A stretch of 7,080 nucleotides of DNA from Bacteroidota bacterium (GTDB lineage Bacteria; Bacteroidota; Bacteroidia; 2-12-FULL-35-15), in the NCBI GenBank assembly GCA_026391935.1, contig JAPLDC010000479.1, positions 1-7,080 on the forward strand, given 5' to 3'. The notes beneath the pieces were generated by a model. It worked only from the letters and a program-made list of their open reading frames with translations, had not been told where the DNA came from and made no database searches. Numbering within the stretch: the first letter of the stretch is position 1; each line of letters starts with the position of its first letter. Shown here piece by piece: positions 6,119 through 7,080 of the stretch. Both the position numbers and the translations under genes were made by a program.

Positions 6119-7080
6119 GTCTATTATTGCTTGATAATGTCTGTGCTTCATTTTCTAAAAAATTGTGATAATATTTATTTCCGTTATTTCCTCCAAATAA
6201 TATATAGTAATTAAACATCATTACTTCATAATTGAAATCGAGGTATATCCAGTTACTAATTTTTTTATATGCATGAGATCTTATTTTCCACTTTTCCGAA
6301 ACAGGGAATAAATAGGTGTTAAAAGCAGAAAAGTCCTGAAATTGATATGTGTGAATTATTTCATGACCAAAATTTTCATATAAATAGGGGTTGTAAAATG
6401 CTGATCGGAATAAGAGACCATTTGTACTTGTGATTGCAGCAATTAGTGTATCATGATTTATTATTGGAGTATAAAATATCGGGGTGCCTGTTTGTAGCGA
6501 TTTTTTTAAATCAAATTTTCCGGTGCCTGCCAAATAGATCATACCAGAAAAGGAAGTCGGCATTACTTTGGTGTGGAAAATGTTGCTATGCATTTCATAT
6601 TCCAGTCTGATAAAGCCAATATCATAATGCCATATTGCTCCAAATTTTCTATTTGCTGCAGCATTTTCTACAATTGAATTCCCTGCATTATACATGGTTC
6701 TTGAAAGCCAGGCATATCCTAATTCATGTTTGTTCCCAATTAATGAAGTTGTTTTTTTTCCTCCATACATCACTGCTCCTCCAAATGCCCCTATCAGAAA
6801 GTTTTTTATAAAGACTTTTTTATATTTCTCATTTTCCTTTTTATTTATGATTGCCCCGATTCCACCTGCAATACCACCAATTACGGTATTAAATACAGCT
6901 GATTGAATGTCGTAGTTTTGTGCCTGTGTCTGAGTAGAAAGCGTTGAGGAAATTATTAATATGTATACAACTGTTATTTTAATTGATGTTTTTGATCTCT
7001 GCGAATCATTGTGTGTTATTTTATTTTTGTGTCTGACTGTTTTTCTGTCTGACTGTATTTCTGTCTCTTTCTTTCTTTGT
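6114..7080 (-). CDS. Exported protein of unknown function with HEIIH zincin-type motif; start not found in window
   Basis: The frame is open from the right edge to the TGA at 6114-6116 (321 codons). Around 6920-6985 it encodes a signal peptide: S-I-K-I-T-V-V-Y-I-L-I-I-S-S-T-L-S-T-Q-T then Q-A-Q, with likely cleavage at A-Q-A before Gln-Asn-Tyr. Next come a Gly-rich hydrophobic segment (G-G-I-G-A-G-I-G-A-I-I, about 6845-6880), a second one (F-L-I-G-A-F-G-G-A, about 6774-6800), and a soluble region with the patterns L-G-Y-A-W-L and I-V-E-N-A-A-A-N-R. The motif G-H-E-I-I-H-T-Y-Q-F-Q-D-F includes HEIIH at 6365-6351, a zinc-binding and catalytic signature of zincin peptidases; E-N-E-A (6155-6144), 70 residues on, could supply a third ligand. 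From memory similar exported proteins occur in many Bacteroidota without a known role. No ATG, GTG or TTG is in frame between 6774 and 7080. The GTG at 6773 would remove the signal peptide and is unlikely to be the start. Confidence 0.75.
   Translation of the reverse strand, partial: QRKKETEIQSDRKTVRHKNKITHNDSQRSKTSIKITVVYILIISSTLSTQTQAQNYDIQSAVFNTVIGGIAGGIGAIINKKENEKYKKVFIKNFLIGAFGGAVMYGGKKTTSLIGNKHELGYAWLSRTMYNAGNSIVENAAANRKFGAIWHYDIGFIRLEYEMHSNIFHTKVMPTSFSGMIYLAGTGKFDLKKSLQTGTPIFYTPIINHDTLIAAITSTNGLLFRSAFYNPYLYENFGHEIIHTYQFQDFSAFNTYLFPVSEKWKIRSHAYKKISNWIYLDFNYEVMMFNYYILFGGNNGNKYYHNFLENEAQTLSSNNRL
7031..7078. repeat. Three tandem units of about 16 bp, last one degenerate
   Basis: GTCTGACTGT occurs at 7031-7040 and again at 7047-7056; the whole 16-base units (7031-7046, 7047-7062) differ at one base, and a third, diverged unit with a C/T-rich tail follows (7063-7078). 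It sits at the window edge, upstream of the signal-peptide region of the HEIIH gene, and looks like a simple-sequence leader rather than protein-coding DNA, although the minus frame stays open across it. It may continue beyond the window. Confidence 0.55.

Noticed and set aside
6011..6214. Plus-strand open frame in the non-coding gap
   Set aside because: Low-complexity, rich in Tyr, Ile, Leu and Asn, no upstream promoter, and it runs into the real minus-strand gene; A+T-rich chance frame.
6114..6773. HEIIH protein starting at GTG 6773
   Set aside because: The same frame upstream encodes a clear signal peptide and a Gly-rich segment, so this would be an internal codon.
6694..6906. Plus-strand open frame opposite the HEIIH gene
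   Set aside because: Its Pro- and Phe-rich product is the reverse reading of Gly- and Lys-rich codons of the real gene.
7031..7078. 16-bp repeats as a CRISPR array
   Set aside because: Units are too short, directly adjacent and without spacers.

Overview
The window reads as chromosomal DNA of a low-GC member of the Bacteroidota; I cannot name the genus. Pointers are the strong A+T bias, near-absence of Shine-Dalgarno sequences, good matches to the Bacteroidota/Flavobacteriia promoter element TAnnTTTG just upstream of several genes, and protein families typical of the phylum (a serine-rich-lipobox lipoprotein resembling DUF6340, an exported HExxH protein, a MCFS-start membrane protein resembling DUF6629).

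Layout, left to right. 1-191 (+): the C-terminal half of an FKBP-type peptidyl-prolyl isomerase, cut by the window edge. 247-1260 (-): a lipoprotein of unknown function, convergent with the FKBP gene. 1316-2836 (-): nnr, the bifunctional NAD(P)H-hydrate epimerase/dehydratase, with a candidate promoter. About 2958-3638 (-): an exported PagL-like outer-membrane beta-barrel, probably a lipid A deacylase or relative. 3870-4730 (+): a two-domain universal stress protein, divergent from the PagL-like gene, with its own promoter. 4791-5225 (+): a small helical TerB-like protein. 5200-5889 (-): a seven-helix membrane protein of unknown function whose 3' end overlaps the TerB-like gene by 26 bp. 5890-6113: non-coding, with nested A+T-rich inverted repeats. 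6114 to the right edge (-): an exported protein with an HEIIH zincin-type motif whose start codon is missing or out of frame within the window.

Functionally this is mostly housekeeping and envelope material: protein folding (FKBP), cofactor repair (nnr), stress response (Usp), outer-membrane remodelling (PagL-like), plus four proteins of unknown role (lipoprotein, TerB-like, seven-helix membrane protein, HEIIH protein). Gene order and strand switches argue against one large operon; the only likely co-transcribed pair is usp and the TerB-like gene (60-bp gap, same strand). I see no phage, insertion sequence, CRISPR array, RNA gene or defence island. The items most worth a second look are the HEIIH protein and its disrupted or atypical start, the repeat cluster near 6052-6118, and the palindrome between the divergent PagL-like and usp genes.
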